From the NCBI GenBank assembly GCA_023391175.1, contig JAEWBL010000707.1, positions 1 through 6,092 of the forward strand: 6,092 nt of DNA, in the 5' to 3' direction. The notes beneath the pieces are model-generated. The model saw only the letters and a list, made by a program, of their open reading frames with translations, was not told the origin of the DNA and did not search any database. The DNA is from Pseudomonadota bacterium (lineage in GTDB: Bacteria > Pseudomonadota > Alphaproteobacteria > Rhizobiales > Xanthobacteraceae). Below, piece by piece: positions 5,351 through 6,092 of the stretch; positions within the stretch are counted from its first letter, which is position 1; every line of letters starts with the position of its first letter. The position numbers and the translations under genes are program-made.

Positions 5351-6092
5351 GTCCGCATCATGTGGGCGTGGTTCACATAGGACGCGCCGGCATAGAACAT
5401 CTCGTACTGGATGTGGCGGGAGGCGAATTCCGAGCCGAGCGCGTCCCACGCCAGCTTGAAGGCCGCGACGCGCTCGCGCGGGGTGGCGACGGATGAAACC
5501 TGCGTCGCGGCGACGTAGTCGCGCGTGTGCGGACTGGTCATGTCCTCCTCCGACGAGGGCAGCATGATCACCCCGCCGCCCGCGAGGTCGCGGATCGCCA
5601 TGACAAATTGCGGGTAGATCTCCTGCGTCAGCGTCTGCGCGGCGTAGAGCAGATGCCGGCTCGGCACCCAGTATTCGCCGTCCATCCGCCCTTCCGCCTC
5701 CATGCCGGCGACGAGCCCCTCGACGATCGAGGCCTGCGCGGCGAGCCTGCCGAGCGCACCCCCGACCTGCGGGATGTCGATCGATCCGTTGATCTCGGCA
5801 ATGCGCCGCGCCAGGCCGATGAAGAAGCGCATCTTCACCATCAGCCTGATCTGCGACTGGTAGTTCTGCATCACATGGGCGGGCGTGCCGTGCCATTGCG
5901 CGGCGGCGGCCGCGATGTTCCCGCAGACGAAGACCCGGCTCCACGGCACCCGCGCCTCGTCGAAGAACACGATGGCGTCGTTCTCGTCGAAGCGGCTGGA
6001 GAGCGGGTAGTCGAAAGCCGACGGCGCCGCCGCCTCATAGGAGCGGCGCGAGAGCAGCCGGACGCCGGGATGGTTCACCGGGACGGCGAAGC
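5257..6092 (-). CDS. Second HpaB-family FADH2-dependent monooxygenase (N-terminal part outside window)
   Basis: A paralogue of the complete monooxygenase in this window. The frame is open to the right edge; 277 residues are seen, and about 215 N-terminal residues, with the GRSPD region and start, lie outside. Visible family signatures in order are LLSRRSYEAAAPSAFDYPL, SRFDENDA, VPWSRVFVCGN, AQWHGTPAH, QNYQSQIRLMVKMRF, LAGGGVIMLPSS, AFKLAWDALGSEFASRH and QYEMFYAG. By eye, somewhat over half of the residues match the other copy, so this is an old paralogue rather than a recent duplication. The apparent GTG start at 6078 is not real, because homology continues upstream to the edge. The C-terminal tail PAPAAFAPAAFAPEPG is low complexity and lies antisense to the MarR tail. 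It may act with, or on a different substrate from, the first oxygenase. Its reductase partner is not visible. Confidence 0.92.
   Translation of the reverse strand, partial: FAVPVNHPGVRLLSRRSYEAAAPSAFDYPLSSRFDENDAIVFFDEARVPWSRVFVCGNIAAAAAQWHGTPAHVMQNYQSQIRLMVKMRFFIGLARRIAEINGSIDIPQVGGALGRLAAQASIVEGLVAGMEAEGRMDGEYWVPSRHLLYAAQTLTQEIYPQFVMAIRDLAGGGVIMLPSSEEDMTSPHTRDYVAATQVSSVATPRERVAAFKLAWDALGSEFASRHIQYEMFYAGASYVNHAHMMRTYDWDAARRLLEGVLPAPAAFAPAAFAPEPG
5270..5299. repeat. Two tandem copies of a 15-bp repeat in the convergent gene overlap
   Basis: GGTGCGAAGGCGGCG (5270-5284) is followed directly by GGTGCGAAAGCGGCG (5285-5299), with one mismatch. Being a multiple of three, the repeat keeps both frames: it adds GAKAA units to the MarR tail and PAAFA units to the monooxygenase tail on the other strand. 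Confidence 0.8.

Noticed and set aside
6076..6078. GTG as start of the second monooxygenase
   Set aside because: Similarity to the paralogue continues through this codon to the window edge, so the gene is simply cut by the window.
1..6092. CRISPR array, tRNA, rRNA or insertion sequence
   Set aside because: No regularly spaced repeats, cloverleaf-like sequence, transposase or terminal inverted repeats were seen on reading both strands.

Overview
The window is GC-rich DNA with GC-biased third codon positions. Together with the gene content, this suggests an alphaproteobacterium, probably of the Hyphomicrobiales (Rhizobiales). That placement rests on overall impression and gene style, not on a marker gene. 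It is densely coding and holds six genes. Five lie on the minus strand, two of them cut by the window edges, and one regulator lies on the plus strand.

Left half (about 1-2080, minus strand): an amino-acid-type ABC importer, made of a family 3 periplasmic solute-binding protein followed by a HisM-type permease whose 3' end is outside the window. A 13-bp perfect stem-loop separates the two genes. Upstream of the binding-protein gene is a 220-base gap containing an 18-bp palindrome (candidate operator) and two short stem-loops just behind the preceding gene. The transporter ATPase is not visible.

Centre (about 2079-4640, minus strand): a two-gene unit made of an HpaB-type FADH2-dependent aromatic monooxygenase and, 20 bases downstream, a zinc-dependent deacylase of the succinylglutamate desuccinylase/aspartoacylase family. 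It starts from a readable promoter with a consensus TTGACA -35 box. A 15-bp near-palindrome fills most of the spacer between its -35 and -10 boxes.

Right part (about 4640-6092): a MarR-family regulator is transcribed divergently from the monooxygenase, from a promoter whose -35 box overlaps that of the monooxygenase. Its 3' end overlaps by 94 bases, tail to tail, with a second HpaB-type monooxygenase that enters from the right edge. The overlap contains a 15-bp tandem repeat and encodes low-complexity tails on both strands.

Taken together this looks like a MarR-controlled catabolic locus. My inference is that a small, possibly amino-acid-linked (N-acyl or amide) aromatic compound is imported by the ABC system, cleaved by the deacylase and hydroxylated by one or both oxygenases. 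No flavin reductase (HpaC-type partner) and no ring-cleavage enzyme lie in the window, so the substrate cannot be named from the sequence.
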